The position numbers were made by a program, and so were the translations under genes. DNA of 64,000 bases from Hysterangium stoloniferum (lineage: Eukaryota > Basidiomycota > Agaricomycetes > Hysterangiales > Hysterangiaceae). Every line of letters begins with the position of its first letter. The first letter of the stretch is position 1. Of the stretch, positions 33,608 to 44,819 are shown piece after piece. Below the pieces are notes generated by a model, which was not told the origin of the DNA, made no database searches, and saw only the letters and a list, made by a program, of their open reading frames with translations. Location of the stretch: positions 186,001 through 250,000 of the forward strand of contig WHVD01000033.1 of the NCBI GenBank assembly GCA_015178975.1, written 5' to 3'.

Positions 33608-34416
33608 TGTTACGACCCGGACAAATCCCGCCGAACTCCGGGCACTAACCCGTACGCCCCCACGCGCTACAAGCACCAATTGTCTGTTTATAGGATTTCC
33701 TGCCCGGACTCCATCACGTCAAGACTTGTTACGTTCGACCTCATTACGACACATATCAGTAACCGGACTTCCCCTGGACTCTGTCTCTGTCTATGTCCGT
33801 CTTCGTCCCATGCATCAGTCACTGGATCCCGCTCAGAATCCCATCACCACTCTATTCGAGCCCCGTTCCTGTTTTAGTCAAATGACCTGTCACGATTAGG
33901 ACTCCATTCCCACTCCGTTTCCCGTTATGGGTTATGCTTTGTCACAATTCGGACTCCGCTCCGTTCCATCCCATTCCTAACACCAAATTTGGTGTTTACA
34001 TTTCCCGTTTATGTTTTGTTAGTTTCGTTTTCATTATTACCGGATTAGTATGTCATTCACTCCATGGTCTATTTAAACTGGCAGATGTTGTACATACAAT
34101 CCAGTCAGAAAATTAGCTTAGATTCCCCCCAGTAATCTAATATATTTTCCCTACTCTAATCACACCGCTCACACTAGTCGGAGCCCACAGGCTCTGGCGT
34201 ATCTATCTCTCTCGACTATCTCAACTCATGACTCACGACCTCACGACCTATGACCTACGACCCACGAACCCCGCCCGGACTCCCCGGGATTCCTGTCTGC
34301 CTGTTTGAAATTGGACAACACGATCTAGCGAGGGCGCAGTCTATAAGCTGAAGCCAAGTCCTACCGGATATCCCGCAGGTTTCTCACGAGACCCGCCCTG
34401 TGTGTGTATCCTAACA
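33608..34416 (+). mobile_element. GypB 3' LTR
   Basis: It starts tgttacgacccgg and ends gtatcctaaca, 809 bp. It contains the 18-bp palindrome AACACCAAATTTGGTGTT (about 33979-33996), TATA-like tatttaaa near 34070, a GC hairpin ggagcccacaggctc near 34180, and a degenerate run of acgacc words (34217-34268). It is followed by the target copy TACTG. Confidence 0.93.
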
Positions 34417-34421
34417 TACTG

Positions 34422-34540
34422 ATCCTGCCAATAGTACCCTTCCCCAGGCCAGTCCTAGGTTGAATTTGACAATGGGAATACTCCTCACTGAGGAGAGAAA
34501 CAACAGAAGAATGCTTTTCAGCAGAGATGGATTTCATAGT
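34422..34540 (-). pseudogene. Tc1-like transposase fragment, N-terminal part
   Basis: The minus strand reads MKSISAEKHSSVVSLLSEEY and then SHCQIQPRTGLGKGTIGRI. This is the typical start of a Tc1 transposase with its first helix-turn-helix. It runs straight into the GypB target site, after which the coding sequence resumes at 24473. Confidence 0.7.
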
Positions 34541-34900
34541 AGTGGTAAGGAGTCAAGGAGATGCATGAACAAAGTTCAACATGCCAAATTGATACAAATA
34601 AGGTCACATGACATGGTGATGATTCACATGACCCACCCCTACCTTATACTAGTGTGTAACATTGAAAAGCAGAGAAAATAATAGAGGGTCAAAAAACTGC
34701 CCCAATGAGTGATTATTGTGTTTGATTTATTGAGCAAAGAGTTTTGATCAGAATCATATGATTTCTTAAGTTGGTAGATAGCCAACATGTTCTAGTATAT
34801 CATGTGAATTCGTCAGAATTTGTTGCTGATATCATTCCTTCACACAATATCAATCTTTCTAAAATGCACAAACATTGGGGCAGTTTTTTGACCCACTGTA

Positions 34901-35392
34901 TGTTCCGGGGGTTATTTTTCGGAAAATGGAGAGGTAAGTCGAATTCATCAATGCTACCGACACATCAGTGACAGATGTGGTGACTACGCATAGGAAGGAA
35001 CAGGTGATGGCAACTGATAAGGCCCACTGATCTAGCCGATGAGTTCTTTAATATTAGATCAAATCAAATATACTACTCGAAATAAAACAATTCAAACATG
35101 AAAATTGGTGGGATAAATTCCAGTGAACATAAATGGAAGTAGTAGGGGAAATGTTGGGATAGAGAGTAAAATAAATTGTCGTGGTGCGTGGTGTCACCTT
35201 AGTGACTGAAACATTGAAACACAGATTTTTTGGGGGCTTAGCTTCCACATGTGGCAGGTCGTCATGAGTATTGTATTCTCCAGCTCTGAGTTGATAAGTG
35301 ATCCCATCTGAAATGACCACAAGCTACTCTTCTCTTAACCAAAGTGAAAGCTCACAACATGTGTAGAAATGTTGGTGTCATTATTATGGTGT
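34901..35392 (-). repeat. R1 spacer repeat
   Basis: It matches 20756-21560 and 56876-57400 in order (gggggttatttttcggaaaa, catcagtgacagatgtgg, gaaacattgaaacacag). An 88-codon minus-strand frame (35320-35054) contains CFNVSVTKVTPRTTTIYFTL, and similar minus frames exist in other copies (50985-50791), so a coding exon is possible but unproven. Confidence 0.5.
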
Positions 35393-35773
35393 TGAAAAGC
35401 TGTCGTTATCAGCCTCACTCGGTCAACACGGACAGGACTAAGTTTTCTTTATTTTAGTAGCAGTATGATACAAGATGAATGTGAGGCTCCCTAGGGAAGG
35501 GTGGGAAAGGATTGTATGGTCAAAGAGAAGATATCCTATCACTATACGATATGGGGTTTTTTATATAGAGTCAAGGTGAATGGCAAGGAACCACATGATC
35601 AGGCACAGGGGTGCTACTTAACAATAAAGTGGCGGATCAATGAGTGGCTGATGGGAGAGGTTGGTGATGATGACCACATGATAAGGCACAAGGGTGCTAC
35701 CAAGTGGCGGAACAATGAGTGGTTGATGGGAGAGGTTGGTGATGACATATGTGGTAAGGTGGCCAGGCTTACA
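35393..35773 (-). mobile_element. LTR of a GypC-like element, 3' LTR by position
   Basis: In reverse it begins TGTAAGCCTGGCCACC and ends GACAGCTTTTCA, with gtgaggctgataacgacagc near its end as in the GypA and GypC LTRs. A purine tract (on the minus strand agaggggggaaggg, 35774-35788) lies directly upstream. That is the position expected for a 3' LTR, and it implies internal element sequence to the right. A 39-bp-scale duplication of gatgggagaggttggtgatga occurs inside (35648-35745). No target duplication was found. Confidence 0.65.
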
Positions 35774-37200
35774 CCCTTCCCCCCTCTGAAAAATTTACAA
35801 GGGTTAAAGTTCAATGACAGAGCTGACGGAGAAATCAGAGACCCTTGTGCTGGAGGAATGGGGAAGATGGTCTTGTGGAAAGGTTCAGAGCCAAGGTAAG
35901 GACTGATGGCAAACATCAGGGGCAATGCGCGGTAACAGTATGTGTATGTTGTATAAAGGAAACCGACCACAAGGAAAGTGGGGGGGCGGAGTATATAGTG
36001 TATGTTGTTGAACTTGCAGGTTCGAAGTGTAGAATGGGGAGATGGGGCCCAGTGGTGTGAATACTCTCGAGTGGAGGGGCCGACGGAGAGTTGGAGGCTG
36101 GGGGGGGGGGTGGGGTGCATGGTGCACGGCAGTGGCGATGGGGGTGGGGTGCATTGCAGAGTGCGCGGTGGTGGTGTATGGAGTGCGTGGTGCGTGGCAG
36201 TGGGGTGGGGGTGGGGTGCATGGAGCCAGTTATGTGATATTTACTATTTTGACGTGATTTCATTGGTGCGGATTGGTGAGTTTGTAAGAGGCCAGAAAGG
36301 GACGTGAGCATCCCAGCATAATGTGCATTACAAAACCACCTCAGATTGTACACTTGCCATGAAGCGTGAATGCATCTGAGAAGGTGGTTTTGATGCCCTG
36401 CGGGCCGGCATTGGGCGGAATTGTTTTGACAGACAGAGTGTCCTGATGGGCGATGGGTGGCATGCAAGAAGAGCGGCTAAACCCGAATCAAGAGTGTTGA
36501 CACTTGTTGTACTGGGACAGATATGGGAAACGAAATAATCCTAACAATGGCAAGGAGCATACAAGGTTGACTTTTCTGGAGCCGGGACAGTTTCGGGGTT
36601 ACCGTTGAATTTGGTGTGTGTGAGGGTGCAGGAAAGTTCATTTGGATCAAGGGTAACTTGGCGGCAGCTATTAAGTGTCTTCACACATTCTTGGGTAAAA
36701 TGTGCAGGAGTATTGATGTCCAACAGGCACGCTTGAGCCGGTGGGTGATGAAGGCATGTGTGGCATTGATGTGAAGTAGTTAGAGGTTTGATCAGACAAG
36801 ACGCTGTAGGAACCATCTGACGGGATGAGGGACAATGAGCCTCTTTCGGCATCCAGTATGGCAAAAGCATAATCCAGAGCAGGGAGAATATCATTATTCA
36901 TGAGGTCGATAAAAATGGTCTCCTATTTGACATTGGGAGTGTTGATGCTTCTGGACCACCTGGTTGGCAATGGAGCGGGTTCAACTGGGATGGGACGGTT
37001 GGTCGATTTCATTGAGTTTTCTTTCACTGAACTTCATATATCGACAACAGGCTATAGACCAACTTGATGGACTACTGGTGTGTATCGTCCAGTGGTAAGC
37101 ATTGGACACCCTTTCAGTTTGCCGACCTTGACCTCAGCTATAGGTTAGCTTGGTTCGGTTTGTGGCATCACTAACTTCTTGGCTTGTTTTGTCGGTGAGG
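35774..37200 (-). other. Internal remnant beside the GypC-like LTR, G-rich
   Basis: Near the LTR the minus strand reads KFFRGGKGVSLATL, like the GypA sequence at its own 3' junction. Further right is a very G-rich stretch (36090-36210) with repeated ggggtgcatgg. At 36900-36670 a minus frame reads NNDILPALDYAFAILDAERG and SLSLIPSDGSYSVL, which looks like a real exon of an unknown gene. Either the element captured host sequence, or a separate gene fragment adjoins it. Confidence 0.35.
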
Positions 37201-37960
37201 CCTTGAAGGGTGTAGTGTACATTTAAAAGGTTGTGTATTCAGTGTCACCAGTCGGAGAGCGAATTCCATGAAGGAACAGCGTTATGGCTGTACTTACACT
37301 GGATACACAGCATTTCATTCCTGCCTTCGTCCATAAGGTTCCCTCACCTTCCTTGAACCTTATAGGCTCCACCGTAATGGGGTCACTACTTCTTACACCT
37401 TCTACTGAAGGCTCACACAGCATATAATAATGGTTCAGTCGACTGTCACATAGTATAGCATTTCTCAACCTCAGAGTTGAAAGCAAACGGCTTTCCTGAT
37501 ATCGAGAAGTGACATTGCCATGTACCTTATAAATGCAGTACAATGGTGTTGCCTTCAAGTTGCTACTGTTGGCCTCAGGCTTTGTCCAGAGAGATTGCAC
37601 ACTTCCCATTTTTAATTTTGCAAACTTTCACCGAGGAAAAACCCGGGGCCAGTGATGACCTAGTCCCATTAATGCTAAGCAATGTGATTTTTTCATTCGC
37701 CCTCGCCATATCCTTGGTAGTGATGAATCCATCCGGGTGTGTATTAACACATTCTAAATATAATCTCGCCTCAGGCGACACTGACAGCTAGCCTTATTAT
37801 TATCTCTCTGTCTGAGTGGAATGTTTCGCCCCACACTCACACGACATGGACATTGCTCTTCAAAGCGACGATGACAAGGTAGATCAGGCATTGTGACCCA
37901 CCCGTAGTTTGACCTATTTCAGCTCTTGCGGTATGTAAAGATTCACCATGCTGGCTATGC
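37201..37960 (-). pseudogene. R1-A repeated gene, 5' modules only
   Basis: Minus-strand 37781-37575 reads LECVNTHPDGFITTKDMARA and LAPGFSSVKVCKIKNGKCAI. 37609-37223 reads CIYKVHGNVTSRYQESRLLS, CEPSVEGVRSSDPITVEPIR and LWTKAGMKCCVSSVSTAITL. These are the first two modules of the R1-A gene and are well conserved with 60449-60907. The gene ends abruptly at about 37215. Confidence 0.6.
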
Positions 37961-38780
37961 TAATTTACATTCCCATTTTCTGCCATCTTTCTACCCCCTT
38001 CGGTGCTGCCAATTGCACTGTGCCCTTGGAGCTCCACATAGGTCACCGTAGCAATCCCTCTTTGTTCCCACACGATAGCCCTTCACCGCAGCCCTGGGTT
38101 TGTCACCAGAATCGATCCTTCATTTTCTCGTTTTGGCTACTTTGTCAAGGAATGGACGAGGTATCCTTAGCCTTAACATACTTCCAAGCTGATAATCGAC
38201 TATTGTCGTCAAAAAATGTCTACAGAATCCAAAATGGTTGTGCCCAAATTATTTAGGATCGGGGCCCAGGAATCCCCATCCTAACAGGCGGACCATGCGA
38301 CACTTGCCACAGCAATACATCATAGTGGCTCTCAGATAATCTCAAGTGCAGCAGGATAACAAAAGGATTATGTCTTGGGAATACCATTTGGATCACTCTT
38401 GATGACAATTATACTTCGGTATGCTGGTACCAGACCGAAAACGACAGCAAGTCCTTTCAAAGACAGTGGAAATGGTCAAACCCAGTCTCAGAATGGTTCA
38501 GAAACACTCCAAGGATATTTGCTGCTGTGAGACGTATATATATAGTCTTACAATATATTTAATTATTAGTCACAAAACACAAAGTCCTACAAAGCCAAAG
38601 GTATCATCGACACAATTCTCGTCAGCAATGAATTCCAGAGTTGCAATGAGCATAAGAAGTGATTGAATGAGCTTTTAACCCGACTCAAATGATGTAAGAT
38701 TATGCAACTATTAATGCCGCCAAAGCGAGCTGAAAAAAAAGGAAACAGGAAAGATATTATCCTCTTCCTTGCTTGCTTTC
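37961..38780 (-). repeat. R1 spacer, divergent
   Basis: Parts match the inverted sequence at 3950-5160, and 38400-38660 matches 19255-19560 in the same orientation. A plus-strand frame at 37948-38256 has no supporting features. No gene is called. Confidence 0.4.
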
Positions 38781-39460
38781 AATATACCAGTGAAAGGTGT
38801 GCCCACCGTGCAAAGGAAGGAATGGGGGGTAGAAACTAAATTCCCAAAACATTCAAGGTTGAACCGGTTCGTTGAGCTGCGCATTGTCCCTTAATGTGGA
38901 AGGACATAAACAAGAATGGTGGGGGGAGAGAGCTTGAGAGCTGTGGTACATGCAGATTCCAGGCCAGATGATCCAGCTATTAGTTCAGTATAACCGCAAT
39001 TATTCCATTGAGAGCCAACACCCCATGGTGAACATGGTCTCTGAGTGATTTGCGTCAGAAATGGACTGGGGAGGAGATCTCATGCACAAATGAAAGACAA
39101 TACTGGAATAGAAAAGATGGTGAACATAGTGTAATACGGACTCCACAAGCAAGGAAACCACCCAAGTTGATGTGAATGGAGAGCAGCACCGTGTTATCAT
39201 TGGGGAAGGTTAGCAAGGCAAAAAAATTCCACGACAGTGATTGCTATGTCGAAAATGAATATGGCCTCCCAAGGATGTCATATTTATGTTTATTCCATCC
39301 ACCACGATATTGAATGGTTAAAGGCCCTTGTTTATTGCGAGGTTTTGGGCTATAAGATCACTGACCCTGGAGATTGAACATGGATTTTGAAGAGAAGATT
39401 CGCATGAACAAGAGAAATGTTGTCATGGACCAGTGATTATTCCTACTCTTCTTTGTTATT
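38781..39460 (-). pseudogene. Strongly diverged R1-A 3' part
   Basis: Minus-strand 39200-39000 reads STWVVSLLVESVLHYVHHLF, recognisably related to NQLNVVSSFIGPIVRYVHYI of 58264-59285. The upstream and downstream flanks also follow the R1-A order with many changes. It is one of the oldest copies in the window. Confidence 0.45.
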
Positions 39461-39790
39461 CTTCAATGGCTTCCTTCATGTGAGCCCAGGTAAGTGACGT
39501 GGGAACTGAAGTGGCGGGGCTTCTTCGAGATTTGATAGCGGTATTCTATATGATGGGATGGTCATTAATGAGAGAAACAAAGTTTTTAAAGAAAGTGAAT
39601 AAATCTATTTATAGAAGTAATAAGAAAATAAATTAATAATAAAATGAACAAAAATAATTGGATGTGGTTCTAGCCACGACTAGCACTTAATATATTCAAT
39701 ATATGTGTGAGAAAGAGCTGTAGAGGATGCTGGGAGTGAAAAAGTGGCTGTATGCGCTCTTAAATTTACTATGTGGCTTGAAAATACGGT
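39461..39790. other. AT-rich stretch, nothing recognised
   Basis: AT-rich sequence around 39570-39660 without coding potential. The end (gtggctgtatgcgctcttaaat) rejoins R1 spacer sequence. Confidence 0.4.
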
Positions 39791-40639
39791 TACAAAGCGA
39801 GTTAGGGAAAGATCAATAGGACTATGATCCTGCAGGTCTGGTTGAAATGTGAAGAGAGACGGTTGAGGTGCGGCGACGATGCATCAAGAGGCATTGACAG
39901 TGAGTACTAGACCTTCATAGTAGATTATGGATGCTTCGTTGGTTGAGCCGTGGATAACGTCTCAATGTACAAGGAGAGAAACAAGAATGGCGATGGTATT
40001 GAAGCTGCGCACCGTGGGACACGCGAGACCGGATCAGAGCAACCCCGATTATTTCTTCGGCGCATAATGCAGCAACTCTGTTCGATGTGATGAGACGATG
40101 GCAAGGTATATTGAGGATTTTGAAGTACTGTGAGTCCTCGCCAATGTTAAAGCTGACATCTGGCGGTTTCTCCTTGGCTAGCATGATTGCGGTGACTAAC
40201 TCACCAGTATTATTTTTGATAACACGGCCTGGAACCCTCATAGTTATGTTCCGCGGTTTTTTTTCCAGAAAATGGATACGTAAATCGAATTCGTCAATGC
40301 TACCGACACATCAGTGAAAGGTGTGGCGACTACGCATAGGAAGGAACAGGTGACGACAATTAACGTTCAAGAGTCCGACGTATCTTGTAGAAGAGTTCCT
40401 TAATATTATATTGAATCAAATGATTGTTTCGTCACTCCTCTAACTGAAATAATTCAAACATGACAATTGGAATGAAATCCAGTCAACCGAACGCACTCAA
40501 TTGCGGTGCTTACCAAAATTCTAAGAGCCATAGTGTAATCGCTCAACGATATTGGAGTAGGGAACGTTTAAAAGTGTCCCTGGTGACTCTGTTCCACAAA
40601 AGGTCAAGTGGCCTAGTTACACACCTTGACATAGTTATA
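39791..40639 (-). pseudogene. R1-B repeated gene, diverged copy
   Basis: Minus-strand 40241-39915 reads MRVPGRVIKNNTGELVTAIM, LAKEKPPDVSFNIGEDSQYF and KILNIPCHRLI. It aligns with NNASEFVTKKVL and LDVSFDICKDIQYLTILNLP of 20676-20870. It then runs into an R1-A-like end (GAQLQYHRHSCFSPCTLRR). Bases 40246-40460 are R1 spacer. A mosaic copy. Confidence 0.45.
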
Positions 40640-41560
40640 GACAATGCAAGATTTGAATGACTCACTCCAGAAATTTATCGAATCAGCTCCACCTCGTTTG
40701 TGGTACGACGTATCGATAAAATCCTCTAATAACCGGTCCGAAGAATCAAGGGATGATTCGGACAATAGGGTCGGCGACACGGGATGAAGCTCGGGAGAAA
40801 TGTATGCTATTTGGCTCGCCAATCGGGACGTTGCGTGCAAATGATGAGGATGCAGCTAATTCCAATTGACGACTTCTCAGTTGTATCTCAAGGGGAGGTA
40901 TGAAGGACTCACCGGGAACTGTTGAAGAATTCTCGTTCAGCGTTATTCACAATTTGCAGGGGAGTATCTTCTTTCGTTCCATCTAGGAACTTCGCATGGC
41001 CATGATCTACATCCAATGACAACATATCAATTAATGGAACTAATAGTAGACTCAGTCACTCATGAGAAATTGTTGATAAATGATCCGCTGCGCCGTCAAG
41101 AGGTGATAAGGATGGGTCTCAAGAATATAGCAGCAAGTCAATGGTCGACCCAGAATTGAAAGTATGTCTATGTGTGACCACTCTGTGCAAATAAAAGGGG
41201 ATTGACGCCTTCTTGTCGTCGTATAGTGGTGGTGGTGGGGTAATGGACTCATCTGTCTGTTAGCGGTGGCTCAACAAAAGCATCGTAATGAAAAAGGCAT
41301 TACGCTACATACCGAGAGGTGTTTGAGGGAATATTGTTGGTATTTCACACGATATATGTTTGGATGAATCAAAATCCTTTGGTAAGGTTGCAGACGGGGA
41401 GGCACCACGGGGAAGGTCTTGAGTAGAGTCTTCCCAGCCTGGAGTTGACTGACCTTTGCCGGTAGAGCCAATCGATTTCCAGGTGACATTTAAAAATGAC
41501 ATTTTGGATACCAGCAGGTATAGATGGTGGGCAGCTGTAATTGCAAGTTTAAGTCGAAGA
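40640..41560 (-). pseudogene. Unidentified multi-exon gene remnant
   Basis: Several minus-strand stretches read like exons. 41502-41305 has MSFLNVTWKSIGSTGKGQST and DLPRGASPSATLPKDFDSSK. About 41040-40925 reads DMLSLDVDHGHAKFLDGTKE and DTPLQIVNNAEREFFNSS. About 40850-40740 reads SIHFSRASSRVADPIVRIIP. Nothing like them occurs elsewhere in the window, in contrast to the R1 sequence on both sides. I do not recognise the protein. It may be a captured host gene or a part of R1 lost in the other copies. Confidence 0.35.
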
Positions 41561-43138
41561 TGACACAGAATAGTGTTGTACCAGCGTTGATTCTACGTGA
41601 AGTATAGAAGTGGGCAACGACTTGCTGACCTTCTTTTACAACGAGCTTCAAACAGAGGTAAATGAAATTCGCTGTCGTTGTTGGACTGTAGGAGATGTCG
41701 AAGGTGCGTTTTATAGACCGTTTGAAGCCATCTTGGAATTACTCCGGCGGAGGGCTTGAAATTCCGAATGTGGAGTGCCACGGCGGTGGCTGATGCCTTA
41801 TCTTCGCTTATTACAAGATGAAATTCTGACAGAGAACGGGCGATGTTTATGATAAACGTTGATGCAACCCTCATCAAAGTTGGTGTGCAGCGGTGACTTG
41901 ACTAAAACGTGATGATGTAATCGCAGTTGACGCGTCTCTATCTGACCAATAAGCGCCGGGGCAGAGAAGCCAAAAATGTCATAAGCTGGGTAGTGTGACC
42001 TTTTCTGCTCCCCCGTTCTCAGACTTCGTGTAGTTTTATTAAAAAGACTTTAGTTTGTTTAAGAATTAAAAATTTTAATTAAGAAATAATCAGTCCTATG
42101 TGTGAAAATATCGGGAAACTCTTTAACACTTCCGTCGCTCTTCTCCGAATTTGAGGCGGGTACATTGGTCTACGACTCAGATATGAGTATTTCCAGTGTA
42201 TTCAATGATTGAGGTATCCTACCTCGCTAAATCAGCACTGTCTTGAACTAGTCTTCTAGTCTTGGCAGCGTGAGATGCTTGTGTAGAAACTTGCCAAAGG
42301 CACCATCGTCTTTTAACAAAGGGGCGATTTCCCGGTATATTGTCAGCTTTGCGATCAGCGAAGCTATCCTAGCACTGTGAAGGACTTTCATCCCAACCCT
42401 TTCCAAACCGACTCCACGGTAATACCCGGGGCCAATTTCAATACTTGACATTGTCCCCTGACTCCGCGAGATCATTCCCCAGTCATCGGCATGACTGCAA
42501 TAGGGGCTGAGGTTGGATGTCGTGTTGGTGGATATCTTAACGGCATTCGGTGGGTCATGGTAGCCCGTTTCTCCTTGACACTGAATACGCAGCATGTGAC
42601 ACATATCACATGGAAATAGCATTATACTTTACTCACCCATTCGTCAATCCAAATCTCTATATGGTTTGCAGACAGCTGTGTGTGTTGCCTACCATCGGGG
42701 GCCCGATAACATAAATCGTGGCCGGGTTCGTTACAACCCCATCGTTCTCGAAGCTTCTCCCTTAATATCTCTCTCATCTCTTTAACGATCTCGTCCCGTT
42801 GCTCTGAACTCAATACACTGGGGGAAACTAAGGGTGGGAGTTTCTCAATGTCTTCAAGGTAGGTCCCAGCCGTTACCGAATCTTCATTCCCCAGAGTCGT
42901 CTCGTTGAAAGTAGAGATTAGTGGGTAGCAGTCTCACCTACACTAGAAGGGGGTGCCTCGCTTTTGTGCCGCCACCAGTCGGAGAGCTAATTCCATGAAG
43001 GTACAGCGTTATGGCTGTACTTACACGGGATACACAGCATTCCATTCCTGCCTTCGTCCATAAGGTTCCCTCACCTTCCTTGAACCTTATTGGCTCCACC
43101 GTAATGAGGTCACTACTTCTTACACCTTCCACTGAAGG
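41561..43138 (-). pseudogene. R1-A repeated gene, copy split by GypA
   Basis: From right to left: VEGVRSSDLITVEPIRFKEG (43132-42938), the cut at the GypA insertion lying just upstream of it; NETTLGNEDSVTAG and LEDIEKLPPLVSPS (about 42900-42820); RWGCNEPGHDLCYRAPDGRQ (42813-42622); CQGETGYHDPPNAVKISTNT and GPGYYRGVGLERVGMKVLHS (42622-42248); and VASTFIINIARSLSEFHLVI (41877-41593). The 5' part of the same gene is at 50435-50880. The 3' part matches 6440-6604 rather than the longer version at 52034. Confidence 0.6.
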
Positions 43139-43143
43139 CTCAC

Positions 43144-43510
43144 TGTAATCCTGGCCGCCTTACTACACATACAGAGCCGCAGCTCCGACCACTGGCGACC
43201 CCTGGCCGCCTTTCCACTATTCCCCCGATCGAGTGCCAACCCGCTATTGGAATCGATCACGGGCCCACTCCCCTAATGGTCGTCCTCCTGGTTGAACCGG
43301 ATCAAGATCCTATTTCGCCTTCCTCGTCTTGACTACACAATTCCAGACCCCTCATTCCTGTTCCTATCTCGGTTGTTAAGGTCACGCAATAATCTCACAA
43401 TCTATATAATAGCTGCACTACATACATCTGTAAAGAAGATAGAGAAGTACGAAAACACGATACTCTTGTCCTGTCTGTTACTGAGTGAGGCTGATACCCA
43501 CAGCCTTACA
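43144..43510 (+). mobile_element. GypA 5' LTR
   Basis: 367 bp from TG to CA, next to the target copy CTCAC. A possible TATA-like tatataat lies near 43412. Compared with the 3' LTR it keeps CG at all five places where the 3' copy has TG or CA. Confidence 0.93.
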
Positions 43511-43519
43511 CTTTTTTTT

Positions 43520-44222
43520 TGACATCGACAGATTCTTCATCACCGTGTCTCAATTACCCTCCAAACTCACACCGCCACTCACACGCTCAGAAACGAGACG
43601 GAGACACCAACTTGGACTACCTCCCCTCCTCGTAGACCCCTTCACTAATAACACACACCCAACACCACCACCAACTGAACCTGATTCATCGGAAACAGAA
43701 ACCGATTCAGACACAGAAAATTACGGGCATCAAACAGGCCTTACACACTATGAGATACCACGACCCAAACACAGAAGACACAGAATGTCACCAATCGAAA
43801 AACCCCTAGTCCTTGCAGAGGTCAAGGTCGGGAAACTGAAGGAGTGCCCAATGCTCACGGCTGGACAATACACACCCCTTGTCCACCAAGGTTGGGCCAC
43901 TGCCTGCCGCAGATACATGAAGTTCGGCGAAAAGAAACCAGATGAAATTGTGAGCTACATCGCGGATGCCATGATGGAGCCCCGCCTCATGGCGTGGTAC
44001 CAAGGCGATCAGACACGAATTGATGCCCTCACCCTGGAGGAATATCTGGAGGAGCTCGCATCCATAACTCTCGAAAAGAACTGGGCTCACCGTATCCGAG
44101 AGAAGATCCTCACAACCCATCAGGAGGGGCAAAGATTTATAGACTGGAAGATTGAGATGGAAAATCTAAACGCAATCCTCACCACATCTGCGAAGTCCTT
44201 CGCACTGTCCACTGCAATGAAG
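43520..44222 (+). pseudogene. GypA gag, truncated
   Basis: The frame has a polar N-terminal part (PPPTEPDSSETETDSDTENY), then a capsid-like region with ECPMLTAGQYTPLVHQGWAT, MMEPRLMAWYQGDQTRIDAL and ITLEKNWAHRIREKILTTHQ. It ends with ENLNAILTTSAKSFALSTAM just before the GypC LTR begins. No zinc knuckle is present in this segment because the rest of the gene is displaced. A plausible start codon lies near 43785 (MSPIEKPLVL) or upstream. Confidence 0.75.
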
Positions 44223-44646
44223 TGTAAGACTGGGAGGCCAAATGTACTGAACTGGAAGGTCCAGTTTTAGAGACAAGTAGAGCTCAGCTTCAACTTATGT
44301 GCCCTCACACAAACTATCTGGTGTTCCAGTATTCAACACAAACAAGGAGTATGTTGAAAACTGAAATTAACTGATACTTAGCTAATAACTGGGAGGCTGG
44401 AGTCTAAATTCAAAAGTCTTGGACTTGCCAAAGACTGAAATATGAGAGTAGGGATAATGCTAAGAGTAGAGCAGGTGTAAGCCTGGCGCTCCAGGCATAC
44501 TACAGCGGACCTTTAACTACATTAGATAACACCCTGTTTTTCCTGTACACCTGTCATAGCTGTTCTGCTCTGAACAATATAGCGTGGTCCTCTCAACTTG
44601 TGTGACCTGTGGACACCCAGTGAGGCTGATTGACGACAGCCTTACA
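44223..44646 (+). mobile_element. GypC 5' LTR inside GypA
   Basis: It starts TGTAAGACTGGGAGG and ends GACGACAGCCTTACA, 424 bp. Its last 20 bases resemble those of the GypA LTR, and cttttttttt follows both. It is followed by GypC gag, as a 5' LTR should be, but no GypC 3' LTR exists in the window. Decayed relatives of its first half lie at 6817-7180. Confidence 0.75.
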
Positions 44647-44819
44647 CTTTTTTTTTGAGACCGGCCCTTTTATTCTTTCTGCTTCACTCTTTCACCCTGG
44701 AGGTCAACCAGCCCACCCGCTTCACCTGAAACACAGCAGCCACACATCACATTCCTATTCTAGGTCCCCTAGACTTCACCACACACCACCGCAGATCCCC
44801 AATCAAACCTGACAACGCG

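Larger units (their letters stand above)
24474..34416 (+). mobile_element. GypB, nearly full-length Ty3/gypsy chromovirus
   Basis: It has 5' and 3' LTRs of 809 bp each (the 5' one after removing an insert), a 5-bp duplication TACTG at 24469-24473 and 34417-34421, and gag, protease, reverse transcriptase, RNase H, integrase and chromodomain in that order. A purine tract (aaagggaggg) precedes the 3' LTR. Without its two inserts it is about 8.0 kb. It is inactive: at least six TGA stops in gag-pol, two frameshifts, a 620-bp insertion in the integrase tail, and loss of the integrase catalytic glutamate. It sits inside a Tc1-like transposase gene. Confidence 0.95.
24061..34898 (-). mobile_element. 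Tc1/mariner-like element 2, split by GypB
   Basis: The two halves lie at about 24061-24473 and 34422-34898. The right end is a clean terminus, GGGGCAGTTTTTTGACCCACTG followed by TA, so in reverse it starts CAGTGGGTCAAAAAACTG. A terminal repeat of about 211 bases (34686-34898) has an outer and an inner copy of the same 22-base motif in inverted orientation, the same design as Tc1 element 1. The left half is truncated at about 24060. The interruption is marked by the GypB target duplication TACTG. Confidence 0.75.

Noticed and set aside
34771..34971. Plus-strand ORF over the right end of Tc1 element 2
   Set aside because: It runs through the terminal inverted repeat and across the element border, so it is not a gene.
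36002..36307. Long plus-strand ORF through the G-rich tract
   Set aside because: It is glycine, valine and tryptophan repeats caused by low-complexity DNA, with no sign of a real protein.
37085..37150. tRNA-like words (gtccagtggtaagcattggac)
   Set aside because: I could not fold a cloverleaf with acceptor stem, anticodon arm and T arm. The A-box-like part stands alone.
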